This document shows, piece by piece, positions 46,490 to 56,237 of a DNA stretch of 64,000 nt (within the stretch, counting starts at the first letter, position 1; each line of letters opens with the position of its first letter). The stretch covers positions 164,104-228,103 of the forward strand of contig NZ_FOLL01000005.1 of the NCBI RefSeq assembly GCF_900112315.1, in the 5' to 3' direction. The notes beneath the pieces were generated by a model, which ran no database searches, was not told where the DNA came from, and saw nothing but the letters and a program-made list of their open reading frames with translations. This DNA is from Parapedobacter composti. GTDB taxonomy: Bacteria > Bacteroidota > Bacteroidia > Sphingobacteriales > Sphingobacteriaceae. A program made the translations under genes and the position numbers.

Positions 46490-49400
46490 TCAATACCGTA
46501 GCACAAACCACCCATTTTCATGCTTCCATTCCCCATTCACTCTGAACTCGGCCACGTAGAGGTATGTTCCCGCCGGTACCCGGCGCTGGCCGTTGCCGAC
46601 ACCCCGGAAAGCCACCGTGCCGTTGTTGTAGCCCCCGGCCTCATATACCACCGTACCATTCCGGTTGAAAACCGTAACCTTGTTCTCCGGATACCCGCCG
46701 ATAGCCTCGATCACCAAGTACTCGTTGATGCCGTCTCCGTTGGGTGAAACCGCCCGGTGCACGTGTATGGGCGGGGCCGGTGACGGTTCGGCCGAACCGT
46801 ACATTTTATGCTGCACTGTATCCGCATTAAGCATCTCCTCATTGACGATCAGTGCACGTGCTACCGGGTTGGCCGCATAGTAGGTAACATTGCCCTCCTG
46901 GTTGGCCGTGATGGCCGTGGTACCCGTTGCGTGGACGGTCAGTACACCGCCGGTTACCGAAGCAACCTCCGGATTGCTGCTCATATACGATACCGGCAAT
47001 CCCGATGTAGCCGTGGCCGTCAGCACGAGCGGACCATCGCCGTACAACATGGTATCCAGCATAGCGAAGGTGATTGATTGCTGCTCCATCGGTTGCCCCA
47101 CGCTTTTCAACTGGTAACCGATTCCGTCAAAAGCCGCCCTGATCACGGAACCGGGCAAATCATCGGAGATATCCACCTGCAAGTCGGCCGTTCCCGTTAC
47201 CTCTCCGATCAAAATCCTGTAAAGTCTGTCGGGAATGCCATCGTTATCATTCAAAAGCTCAGTACCCGTAGTGGTTCGGCCATACTCCTTATATGTACTA
47301 TCGCCTGGGAGCCTGGCCAGTATCCGCCAATTCTGGGACGCAGGAGAGATGTAATACAAATAAACGTTATATGTATTCAAGCTGTCTAATATTCCCTCCT
47401 CAATAACCGAGATGTCCGGGCAATTGTCCCCATCCTGCATCCGCGACTCTATATAATTCCCATCAATGGTACCATTTGTTGCTGTCCGATAGTGCCATAA
47501 ATTATCGCCATTTGAGGATTGCGTGGAAATAGCTGTTCCAGGGACAACATTGTTAAGATTCGCGTTGACAAAATGAATCGGATGAATGACGACAGGAATA
47601 GCAACATTGGAATATCCGGAACTTCCATTTTCATTTATTGCTTTGATCCGATAACTATACTCCCCTAATTGTGGGTTAATTACATCCGTGTATTCCGTAG
47701 TATCCGCCTGAACCGTATCAATAACCTGGAATTCCAAACTATCCAGTTTCCTTTCGATTACGAAACCGGTTTCATCCAGAGAGAAGTCAACCCATGCAAG
47801 TTTTACAATGCTATCGCTGTGCAGCTTAGCCGTGAGGTTTCCCGGTGTTTCAGGCATTTTCAGGATATGGCTTCTACTGACATTTGAATACCCCTGAACG
47901 CCATTCCCATTAAAGGACAATACACGGTACCAATACGTATTGCCAGAAACCGCACTGGAATCTACATACGAAACCACATCCGGCGCTAAGGTATCTATTG
48001 CCCGAAATTCTTCTACGCTCGTAGCCCGTTCAATGATAAACCCAGCTTCATTATGGGAGTTATCAACCCAATTCAGGGTGACAGTGTTTTCAGAATTGAT
48101 ATGAGTGGATAATTGTGAAGCTGCTATAGGGAGATTTGTGGAATCTGATGAATATATTAGCTTGATATAGGGAACACCGTCCTCTTTGTCTTCAGCCCTG
48201 TCCACCCAATGCCGTACGGTGATTGTAGCCTGACGGGGGCTAATTCGTAAAAATATCCACTCCCCTCCCATAGCACCATTTTGATATTGGGAAGTGATGA
48301 ACTGCTTTAAGGTATGGCTACCTTCTACATTAGTGACTGTAACATGATATGCATTGGCTGTAACTACGGGGTCAATAAAACTATTCTCAATTTTGGTTGC
48401 AGACGACTGATTCGTACCTGAGTAATTTCCGTCATAATAATCTTCGAAACTTACTAAGTTTGTAGGTCTATAAGACAACCCCCATAAATCGGCTGCAAAG
48501 CTGGCCACCGGTGAAACATTATCCAATAAAATTCCGAAACTGGCTTCCTTCAGATCGGCTATCGCTGAGCCATTGGGAAGTTGAAAAGGAAAAACGGCAT
48601 TCCCACACACGCCATCGCCGCTCCTCCCGACAAGCATCACACTTGCGTGTGGATTAAAGCCGATAGCGTTATTGCTTATAGTCCTTGTAACCCATTGGTT
48701 CGATTCACTGGCCTCCCTGATATCAATTTCCGCCCCTTGCAAGGTAGTAAATTGTGATCCTTGGTGCCAGTCAGACATCCCATATTGGCAAATGCTTCTG
48801 ATTTCCCATTCATATTGTGTTTCTGGCACCAACGCCGAAAGCTGAAAATAGGGTTCTGCGATAGAATCCGCTTCAATCCAGTTAGGACTGCCCAAAGCCC
48901 TATATCGTATATCGCAATAGTTGACAACACTTGCTTTTTCCCAAGACAACAAGGCACTAGTCGCCAGATTTTCCCTCACTGCAAGATTTGCCGGAACCTC
49001 ACATTCGGCCTCTATTAAGGTTGTAAACAGCAAAGAGCTACTCCAGTTGCTGTTTGAATCTATTCCGCTGGCACGTACCTGACATTCATAATCGTTTATG
49101 GGAGCTAACCCCATAAGGGTAAAAGAATTATCCTGGATGTTATTCAGAATAGTCCAACCCGTATCACTGACATTTCTGAACTGTAGGTCGTAATTTATCG
49201 CTCCCGCTACCGAATCCCACCTGAGGGAGCAATAAATGTCTGATAATTGGTCAACCGAAAGACTATCGGGAACGGTAACGGGTACGTTAGGAGACTCACA
49301 GGACGCTTCGGAATATTTAAATAAAACTACAGAGGAAAAAGGTTCCAAATCCACTTCGCCGCAATAATAATTATTCCTTGCATCAATAAATTTACCAGGT

Positions 49401-51307
49401 GGTAGAATAGTTGCTTTCGGCTGCAAAGTCTCATTATAATAATACAGTAAGTTTTCTTCCATGTTTCCCGAAACGCGAATCGGGCTCGGGGAAGAATCGG
49501 AAAATGCCGACCTGTTGATATCAAGCTGATTAACACTATAGATGGCTGAACTGTCAGGGTTACCATCTATGTTTTTTATGTAAATGTTCTCAGCAACTAA
49601 AGGGTTTACGATAAAGTTGCCCGTGTATGTCCCTGACTCGTCAACATCAAGTGCGGTGGATGTATAATATAAAATATTGTGAGATCCGCTTGAATCCGTG
49701 GATACCAGTATGTTATCATTAAACGCAAGACTTACATCAGCGGACTGCAAAGCAACATGTGCTTCCGCGGAACCGGCTCCAAATGCAGTATTGTTTTCAA
49801 AAACGGTGTTCCCGGTAATCCAGTGCAGAAAATAACCGGTAGCACCGCAATTAAATACAGAGTTATTCCTGACCGTCACGTTATTACTGCCATTGTCCAG
49901 ATAAATACCTACCGCCCGGTTCCGCCCTGAATGGTTCCCTTCCGGCTGTCCTCGGGCATTGTCCACAATATTCCATTCTATCACTGACCCCTGAGTCGTA
50001 AGGCCACCCAAATTATTGTTGGTATAGATCCCGCCCATATCATCGACAAGCATCACTACGTCCTTCAGGTAATTGTTCTTTATGAGTTGATTCTTACCTC
50101 CTGTGACAATGCCGGCTCCGCCAACTAGGGTTATTTTATTCCGTAGAAATTGAGCACCATTTGATTCATTATATATGCAAAATAGGCCCTTCTCCTTCCC
50201 GTATGCCGGATCCATTCCAATGTTATAAAACTCATTGTCATGAACGACTAATCCGGTGGTACCGTTACGAACATATACCGCCCGGACATTGACTTCCTCA
50301 AAATAGGAATCTGCTATTTGAACACCAGCTGTGTTCTCAGCCTTCACCCCTTCTCCTCCTGCAGCTGAAATCTCTACCTCATCGAGTGAAAGATTTTCGG
50401 ATCCATAAGCATTCACATTAAAATGATTTCCGAACTTTACAGCGATATCACTGAAACTGATATCACTAACGCTGTTTATTTCTATTACGGCCTCTTCAAA
50501 CGGATAGGTAAATTCCGTACCATTAGGATTAGTAGTAGAATATAAATAAATCTTTCCAGTAGCCCGGTTATAGCACCATTCACCTTCGCTATCCAATGCA
50601 TTAATACTGTTGATAAGATAGTATCCGGAATTGGGTTGTAGCGATGCAACATCAAACCCCGGCCCAAGAAACACCGTATTTCCAACATGGTCTGTTACCT
50701 CTACCCGATTATATCGGAATTCGGACACTCTTATCACCACATCGGCCCCGGTCCAGTCTATTGAACTTCCTAGTTCGTTATCGGTGAACTGCGTGACACC
50801 GGAAGATGATTCCAGCCGTAGAAATCCCCCGTCGATTGAATCTTTATTGGGAAATCTGCCCACCGGGAGCCTGTCGTTTTCCCTATAAAGATTGTTGAGC
50901 TCCGAGGGTGCCTGTACGAGCACTTTCTCCCATATGTTGCCCATAAAGGATGTCCAGCCGGAGTTAAACGTCACACCTCCGGAAATAACTGGCTTATTAC
51001 CTGCTCCAAATGCTCCGAACGACAGCTGATCCTGCGTTATCAGCAATGATCCATGGAATGTGTCACCCCGCTTAAAAAGTATCTGGTCACCTGCCTGAAA
51101 ACTGGCCATTTCCCCATTGACTTTACCCAGGGTTTGCCAAGGTTCTGCCTCACTTAGACCGGAATTTACGTCATTACCTGCCGCTGAAACATAATAGGTA
51201 TGCTGTGCCAACAATGGTATTCCTTGTGTTAAAAAAAGAATTATAATCAAATATGTTTTTAGGGGGGGGCAACTCCAGCCATTGTCCTTATAGTAAGCTA
51301 TTTCCAT
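46490..51307 (-). CDS. Giant beta-helix/fibronectin-III surface protein with CHU_C type IX sorting domain
   Basis: The start at 51307 (MEIAYYKDNGWSCP) gives 1605 residues with a signal at about 15-35 (TYLIIILFLTQGIPLLAQ) and leaves 55 bp after susD; the open frame to 51409 would overlap susD. Domains run: right-handed beta-helix (about 36-690, NGTTGLVVHDNEFYNIG, SNNVTVRNNSVFNCG), two FN3 domains (about 735-920), a beta-sandwich like a DNRLRE-type module (930-1110), two further FN3 domains (1110-1300), a malectin-like beta-sandwich (1300-1410), an Ig-like/BIG domain (1410-1515) and a CHU_C domain (1515-1605; SPNGDGINEYLVIEAI). CHU_C is the type-B T9SS sorting signal. Probably a surface-held binder or enzyme; the substrate is unknown. 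Boundaries are estimates. Confidence 0.85.
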   Translation of the reverse strand: MEIAYYKDNGWSCPPLKTYLIIILFLTQGIPLLAQHTYYVSAAGNDVNSGLSEAEPWQTLGKVNGEMASFQAGDQILFKRGDTFHGSLLITQDQLSFGAFGAGNKPVISGGVTFNSGWTSFMGNIWEKVLVQAPSELNNLYRENDRLPVGRFPNKDSIDGGFLRLESSSGVTQFTDNELGSSIDWTGADVVIRVSEFRYNRVEVTDHVGNTVFLGPGFDVASLQPNSGYYLINSINALDSEGEWCYNRATGKIYLYSTTNPNGTEFTYPFEEAVIEINSVSDISFSDIAVKFGNHFNVNAYGSENLSLDEVEISAAGGEGVKAENTAGVQIADSYFEEVNVRAVYVRNGTTGLVVHDNEFYNIGMDPAYGKEKGLFCIYNESNGAQFLRNKITLVGGAGIVTGGKNQLIKNNYLKDVVMLVDDMGGIYTNNNLGGLTTQGSVIEWNIVDNARGQPEGNHSGRNRAVGIYLDNGSNNVTVRNNSVFNCGATGYFLHWITGNTVFENNTAFGAGSAEAHVALQSADVSLAFNDNILVSTDSSGSHNILYYTSTALDVDESGTYTGNFIVNPLVAENIYIKNIDGNPDSSAIYSVNQLDINRSAFSDSSPSPIRVSGNMEENLLYYYNETLQPKATILPPGKFIDARNNYYCGEVDLEPFSSVVLFKYSEASCESPNVPVTVPDSLSVDQLSDIYCSLRWDSVAGAINYDLQFRNVSDTGWTILNNIQDNSFTLMGLAPINDYECQVRASGIDSNSNWSSSLLFTTLIEAECEVPANLAVRENLATSALLSWEKASVVNYCDIRYRALGSPNWIEADSIAEPYFQLSALVPETQYEWEIRSICQYGMSDWHQGSQFTTLQGAEIDIREASESNQWVTRTISNNAIGFNPHASVMLVGRSGDGVCGNAVFPFQLPNGSAIADLKEASFGILLDNVSPVASFAADLWGLSYRPTNLVSFEDYYDGNYSGTNQSSATKIENSFIDPVVTANAYHVTVTNVEGSHTLKQFITSQYQNGAMGGEWIFLRISPRQATITVRHWVDRAEDKEDGVPYIKLIYSSDSTNLPIAASQLSTHINSENTVTLNWVDNSHNEAGFIIERATSVEEFRAIDTLAPDVVSYVDSSAVSGNTYWYRVLSFNGNGVQGYSNVSRSHILKMPETPGNLTAKLHSDSIVKLAWVDFSLDETGFVIERKLDSLEFQVIDTVQADTTEYTDVINPQLGEYSYRIKAINENGSSGYSNVAIPVVIHPIHFVNANLNNVVPGTAISTQSSNGDNLWHYRTATNGTIDGNYIESRMQDGDNCPDISVIEEGILDSLNTYNVYLYYISPASQNWRILARLPGDSTYKEYGRTTTGTELLNDNDGIPDRLYRILIGEVTGTADLQVDISDDLPGSVIRAAFDGIGYQLKSVGQPMEQQSITFAMLDTMLYGDGPLVLTATATSGLPVSYMSSNPEVASVTGGVLTVHATGTTAITANQEGNVTYYAANPVARALIVNEEMLNADTVQHKMYGSAEPSPAPPIHVHRAVSPNGDGINEYLVIEAIGGYPENKVTVFNRNGTVVYEAGGYNNGTVAFRGVGNGQRRVPAGTYLYVAEFRVNGEWKHENGWFVLRY

Positions 51308-51362
51308 GGGTTCTTGAAAATTAGAGTCAACTAATCTGAACGATATAAAATGACAATTCACA

Positions 51363-53042
51363 CTAATTATAACCGGGATTCTGTTCGAGAACCGCACCGG
51401 AATTTGCATCTATTACAGCCTGCGGAATAGGCCACAAGGCGTTGTGCTCCTGAATTGTGCTACCCGCAGACCTCCCTCCTGTTCCGGCTGGTTCAGAATT
51501 GTATTTTCTAACACGATCCACTAATCTCCCCATCCGAATCAGCGTTCTCATTCTGGGCTCTTCCACCAGTAATTCCCTTGCCCGTTCATCCAAGATGTAA
51601 TCTTCCGTTACATCCGATGCCCCAATCAGTGACGCTTTTGCCCTGCCCCGTACAACATTGATGTCCGCAGCCGCTTTATCCAAATCACCCTTTCTAAAAT
51701 ATGCCTCGGCTCTTAAGAGATACGTTTCCGAGACGCGCATCCGACTCATATCCTTTGCGGTATTGCCTGAACTTGGCTGGTCGGCAGATGGATGTCCATC
51801 TATTTTCCTGAACCAAGGGTAATAGCCAAATAACGTGTCGAGCCTTTGGGTTGTCAACGTACCGTCTTCCCTTGTGACGTATAGGTTACCGTCTGAACCG
51901 TACGCCGTTCTGATCGGCTTTTGGAAGTACTCCGGATCGGCAGGGTTATTATAGTAAAAAGTTCTGCGGATATTGTGTTTCGAATTCCGGATATCATTTG
52001 GATCATCCCATATATAATATTTAGCATAATTTGTTGGCGAATTAACCCCGATACCTCTAGGCAAACTATCGACTGAATTATTCTTGATTCCATTAGGCGT
52101 TCTGATTACGTCATATTGGGGAGCCCACAACCTGGGTAGTTGACTACCACTATTTCCTAATATGTATAATTCGATTTGATAGGCCCATATCACTTCCTTG
52201 TTACCTTCGGAGCGATTAATCTGGCCATAAGCAAACACGTCGGAAAAGACATCCCCCGGCGAAGAACTGGCGGGACCGAAACGTTGAGTCGCAATTTCAT
52301 AATCTCCAGCTTCTTTTCCTATCACTTTATCTGCAGCACCTATGGATTTATCATAATAGGAATCGTCACCGCTCAGCATTGCCAAAGTAATATATACTTC
52401 GCTTAGCAGATGGAAGGCGGCGGCTCGGGGTACCCTGCCGTCTTCGGCTATATCTATAGCAAGTAACCGGGACGCCGCCTCAAGATCACTCATCGCAAAC
52501 AAAAGCACATTCTCCCTGCTCTCCCTTTCAAAATCAAAGCGCGGTTCGGAATACAGGGTCTCCACGATCGGTACCCCTCCGAAAAGATTGGCCAGTATAT
52601 TATAGACATAGCCTCTGAAAAACAAAGCCTGTCCCTTGATATTATTTCTGGATTCCTCGGAAATATCAATATCCATGTTATCTATGTTATCCAGAATCAG
52701 GTTGGCCCGGGGCAAAACCTTTTCGTAGGCCCAATTCCAATAGAGTCGGCTTGGTTCTGCGTAAGAGTTGATTAGTGTGTAATCTGCAAACCCGCGGCTG
52801 TCGGCCCTACCCCATCTCACTACATCCGTACCTAAGTTCATGTAGTCAAAATTCCCTGAAAGATGGTGTTCACTCCTCACCGATTCGTACAATGCGGTCA
52901 GAACAGCATCGAAACCGGATTCATTTACCAGTAAATTCTCTGGGCTAAAGCGATCCAAAGGCACTTCATCCAGATAACCATTTTTACAGGATAAAGCACT
53001 TAGTGCTAAAAAAATCGTTAAAAAAAAGCTAATATTTTTCAT
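51363..53042 (-). CDS. RagB/SusD-family outer-membrane lipoprotein
   Basis: A 559-residue surface lipoprotein that, with SusC, binds and admits glycan fragments. The lipobox LSALSC gives lipidated Cys19. SusD features are the N-terminal VPLDRFSPENLLVNESGFDAVLTALY, a TPR-like helical core and a C-terminal RGRAKA...RARELLVEE stretch with NALWPIPQAVIDAN...NPGY at the end. It follows susC by 10 bp. Confidence 0.96.
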   Translation of the reverse strand: MKNISFFLTIFLALSALSCKNGYLDEVPLDRFSPENLLVNESGFDAVLTALYESVRSEHHLSGNFDYMNLGTDVVRWGRADSRGFADYTLINSYAEPSRLYWNWAYEKVLPRANLILDNIDNMDIDISEESRNNIKGQALFFRGYVYNILANLFGGVPIVETLYSEPRFDFERESRENVLLFAMSDLEAASRLLAIDIAEDGRVPRAAAFHLLSEVYITLAMLSGDDSYYDKSIGAADKVIGKEAGDYEIATQRFGPASSSPGDVFSDVFAYGQINRSEGNKEVIWAYQIELYILGNSGSQLPRLWAPQYDVIRTPNGIKNNSVDSLPRGIGVNSPTNYAKYYIWDDPNDIRNSKHNIRRTFYYNNPADPEYFQKPIRTAYGSDGNLYVTREDGTLTTQRLDTLFGYYPWFRKIDGHPSADQPSSGNTAKDMSRMRVSETYLLRAEAYFRKGDLDKAAADINVVRGRAKASLIGASDVTEDYILDERARELLVEEPRMRTLIRMGRLVDRVRKYNSEPAGTGGRSAGSTIQEHNALWPIPQAVIDANSGAVLEQNPGYN

Positions 53043-53052
53043 TATTTCGAAT

Positions 53053-56000
53053 TTAAAGTTGAACCCTTAGTCCCGCTGTGTATATCTTCATTATTGGCCC
53101 GTTGGCGCCCGGATCTCTGGAACCTGCCCCGAACTCCGGGTCCCACCCCTTCCAATCCGTCCATGTGATGAGATTTTTGCCACTCGCATAGACCTGGACG
53201 TTTTTCAATCGGATTTTCTTTGTTATGCCTGAAGGAAAAGAATAGGCCAATGATACGTCCTGCAACCGGACAAAGGACCTAGGTTGATAAAAACCATAAT
53301 TCAATGGATTCCGGTAATTAATTGCTGGATACTCATTACTCGGATTTTCCGGTGTCCAGTATGGAACATCCATATAGTTTGCCACGTCATAAAAATTAAT
53401 ACCCGGGACAGTACTGGTATTAGCGGTGTAACCCCCATTTCGATAGAACAGTACCGCCATCAGGCTCAATCCCCTGAATGAAAGTGTATTTGTTACCCCC
53501 AGCGTATACTTAGGCCTGTTATAATGGAGTACCGTTCTGTCATCCGGGGTTATAACGCCATCGGGAACGCCATCCGGACCGCTAATATCTTTAAACCTTA
53601 TATATCCCGGCTTTGCGTCGGGCTGCAAAGAGAAATCATCTCCTTCCTGATAAATCCCGTCAAAGACATAGTCGTAATTCGATCCCAGGGAATGACCTAT
53701 AAACCATCCGCTTGCAATATCATCGTCTTCAATGCCATCCTCGTTAAAATCCGCTCCGGTAAGTTTCAGGATTTTGTTCCGATTATGGGTAAATGCGAAA
53801 TCAACAGACCAAGTGAAATCCTTATTAACCAAGGGCTTTGTATTCAAGCTTATTTCCATCCCTTGGTTGGACACCTCACCGACATTTCGTAAAAAACGAT
53901 TGAATCCATTTGTGTTAGGAATGGATTGGCTGAGTAATAAATCAGTAGTCTTGCTTGTATAAACATCCAATGAGCCACTTATCCTGTTTGATAAAACAGA
54001 GAAATCTATAGCTAGATTTGTACTCGTAGTGGTTTCCCAACCCAATTTCGGATTGGCCATGGACGTCACATATTGACCGGCAGCCGTATTCGGCCCAAAT
54101 ACGTAATAGGTTTCAGTCATGTTACTTAAGGCCGAATACCGGCTTACACCGCGGTTTCCATTTTTTCCCCAGGACAAACGGAGCTTTAGATTATCCAGAA
54201 AAGCAGCATCGGACAGAAAAGATTCCTCACTTACGTTCCAGCTTGCACCCACTGCAGGGAAAAGACCGTATTTTCTTCCATCTCCAAATGCCGAATATCC
54301 GTCCCTGCGTAAACTTATGTCAAAAATATATCGGTGATTGTATATATATCCCAACCTGCCCATGGCTGATACCTGTTGATCCTTGCCCGCCCCGGTTTCC
54401 AACGCATAGGAATCACCGATCTCAAGGGAATTCCATCCTAAAGCGTCATTAAAAATATTCTTACTGCTCAATTCCGAAGACTCATCCTCCGCTTCGTAAA
54501 TACCGTACATCAGGGTAGCTTTGAAAGCGTGTTTTCCTACAGTCCTATTATAGTTTATGATATTTTCCAGCGTAAGATTGTTGCTTGAGTAATAATATTT
54601 GCTCCCGGATCCCAGGTTGTAAAAGCCATCCCGGCTATAAGATGGTTTGTAGCTGAAATCATGGTTATCCTGCGTGGTAAGGCCGACATTCAGGCGGTAG
54701 GAAAGCCCTTCAACGGGAAGATCGACATTCAGGTAACTGTTCAGGAAAAACGTCTTATTGATTCTTTCGTTGGCATTTAATGCATGGTCAATAACAGGGT
54801 TTCCACCAAGGCCTATGTCCATGGGTTGCTTGCGTGGTACCCCATCATCATAGTAAAGGCTGGCGTAGGGGCTTAAGTAGGTTGTCTGGAGAAGATTTGC
54901 CCGGAACCCCGAATTGTCCTTTGCTGTATATCCAGAATGCAATCCAATTTTCAACCAATCGGTTGCACTAAAATTCAGGTTAGCCCTTCCGGAAGTTCTC
55001 TTAAAATTATCACCGGCTACCGGTGAGTGGGAATCCATAAACGATCCGGACAGGTAATAGGTGAGGTTTTTTGCCGTTCCGGAAACACTTAACTCCGAAT
55101 TCCAGATGGGAGCATCCTGGCTTATGGCCTTAAACGGATCAATAGTCTTTCCTGCAGCGATGTTTTCCACCTCTATCGGTTGGAAGGGGAGCGACCCGTT
55201 GTCTGCCTGCTCAGCGTACGCACGATTCCGAAGATATTCCTCAGCATTGAGATAGTCGGGGAGATGCGCATAGTCCGCAGAACCATAGTAAGTGTGAAGG
55301 AGTATCTGGGGATCCAATGCTGTTCCCTTTTTGGTAGTGATCTCAATTACTCCATTCGCTGCCAAGGATCCGTAAATCGCCGTCGAACTGGCATCCTTGA
55401 GAATATCAATGGACTCAATATCACCCGGATTAATATCCGTTAAACTTCCGCCCCTGTAAATGACCCCATCCAGAACGATCAAAGGATCATTGCTTGCAGA
55501 TATCGAGTTGGTACCCCTGATCAGTATGGTCGGATTGCTACCCGGGCGACCGTTATCCGTTACGGTAACTCCCGCAACCGTGCCCCTCATAGTTTGTGCA
55601 ATATTTATATTTGGGACATTTTCAACCCTATCCAGGTTCACCGAGGCAATGGCTCCGGTTAAATCTTTCCTTTGGGCAGTGCCGTACCCGATCACCACTA
55701 CCTCATCCAGTTGTCCGGCTTCTACCTCCATGACCACGTCTAACCGATGTCTTCCCGCAGGTGCGATTTCCTGGGTTTTCATACCGATCAGCGAAAAAGT
55801 GAGCATAACTTCACGATCCAATTTGCCCAGTACGTAATCACCGTTCCTATCGGTGGTGGTTGCTTGACTGTCGCCTTTTACCCTTACCGTAACCCCCGGT
55901 ATCGGTTCGCCGGAAACACCGGTCACTTTCCCGGATACGGCATTCTCCTGCGCTTTGGCCCACTGAAGTGGAGCTAACAACATTACAATCATGAAGACCA

Positions 56001-56058
56001 TGATCCCCAACCATGGAGATTGGTAATCCAAAAACTGTCCGAAGGATGTTCTTTTCAT
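53053..56058 (-). CDS. SusC/RagA-family TonB-dependent outer-membrane transporter
   Basis: A 1001-residue TonB-dependent transporter. The signal peptide runs to about residue 37 (MLLAPLQWAKAQ); next come a carboxypeptidase-D regulatory-like domain (about 40-120; VSGKVTGVSGEPIPGVTVRVKG), the TonB-box region DEVVVIGYGTAQRKDLTGA, the plug domain (PLIVLDGVIYRGG, SIDILKDASSTAIYG) and a 22-stranded barrel ending in KIYTAGLRVQL. It energises uptake of oligosaccharides held by SusD. First gene of the directon; expression is likely set by the divergent GntR-type regulator. Confidence 0.97.
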   Translation of the reverse strand: MKRTSFGQFLDYQSPWLGIMVFMIVMLLAPLQWAKAQENAVSGKVTGVSGEPIPGVTVRVKGDSQATTTDRNGDYVLGKLDREVMLTFSLIGMKTQEIAPAGRHRLDVVMEVEAGQLDEVVVIGYGTAQRKDLTGAIASVNLDRVENVPNINIAQTMRGTVAGVTVTDNGRPGSNPTILIRGTNSISASNDPLIVLDGVIYRGGSLTDINPGDIESIDILKDASSTAIYGSLAANGVIEITTKKGTALDPQILLHTYYGSADYAHLPDYLNAEEYLRNRAYAEQADNGSLPFQPIEVENIAAGKTIDPFKAISQDAPIWNSELSVSGTAKNLTYYLSGSFMDSHSPVAGDNFKRTSGRANLNFSATDWLKIGLHSGYTAKDNSGFRANLLQTTYLSPYASLYYDDGVPRKQPMDIGLGGNPVIDHALNANERINKTFFLNSYLNVDLPVEGLSYRLNVGLTTQDNHDFSYKPSYSRDGFYNLGSGSKYYYSSNNLTLENIINYNRTVGKHAFKATLMYGIYEAEDESSELSSKNIFNDALGWNSLEIGDSYALETGAGKDQQVSAMGRLGYIYNHRYIFDISLRRDGYSAFGDGRKYGLFPAVGASWNVSEESFLSDAAFLDNLKLRLSWGKNGNRGVSRYSALSNMTETYYVFGPNTAAGQYVTSMANPKLGWETTTSTNLAIDFSVLSNRISGSLDVYTSKTTDLLLSQSIPNTNGFNRFLRNVGEVSNQGMEISLNTKPLVNKDFTWSVDFAFTHNRNKILKLTGADFNEDGIEDDDIASGWFIGHSLGSNYDYVFDGIYQEGDDFSLQPDAKPGYIRFKDISGPDGVPDGVITPDDRTVLHYNRPKYTLGVTNTLSFRGLSLMAVLFYRNGGYTANTSTVPGINFYDVANYMDVPYWTPENPSNEYPAINYRNPLNYGFYQPRSFVRLQDVSLAYSFPSGITKKIRLKNVQVYASGKNLITWTDWKGWDPEFGAGSRDPGANGPIMKIYTAGLRVQL

Positions 56059-56085
56059 AATCTATTGGTTTATATTTGTCCCGAA

Positions 56086-56123
56086 CCACACTACATCAAA
56101 GCTAAGAGGCAAGATAAGTGTGG
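56086..56123. repeat. Inverted repeat in the susC leader
   Basis: CCACACT (56086-56092) and AGTGTGG (56117-56123) form a 7-bp inverted repeat across 24 bp. It spans the susC -7 box and the start of the TGTGG array, so it may be an operator or simply reflect the repeat. Confidence 0.4.
56097..56104 (-). promoter_or_regulatory. Candidate -7 box of the susC promoter
   Basis: In minus-strand sense TAGCTTTG matches TAnnTTTG, 38 bp before the susC ATG. The expected -33 position (about 56124-56127) falls inside the TGTGG repeat array and has no TTG. Confidence 0.5.
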
Positions 56124-56140
56124 TGTGGTGTGGTGTGGTG
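56119..56140. repeat. TGTGG tandem repeat between susC and the regulator gene
   Basis: Four perfect copies of TGTGG (56119-56138) plus TG, preceded by a G. The array starts 14 bp upstream of the susC -7 box and covers the -33 zone. Confidence 0.95.
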
Positions 56141-56185
56141 CAAATATCTTATTATTTATTTCACTTTTCCAAAAAAAGGCTTTAT

Positions 56186-56193
56186 TATTTTTG
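56186..56193 (+). promoter_or_regulatory. Candidate -7 box of the GntR-family regulator gene
   Basis: TATTTTTG matches TAnnTTTG, 44 bp before the ATG at 56238. An alternative TATATTTG at 56071-56078 would give a 150-nt leader. Confidence 0.45.
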
Positions 56194-56237
56194 AAAAAAC
56201 AAACAAGTAACTGTAAAACAATTAGTTAAATTTTGAT

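Noticed and set aside
56071..56078. Rightward -7 box TATATTTG facing the susC promoter
   Set aside because: It would give a long leader through the repeat; TATTTTTG at 56186 is better placed for the regulator gene, and the region is AT-rich.
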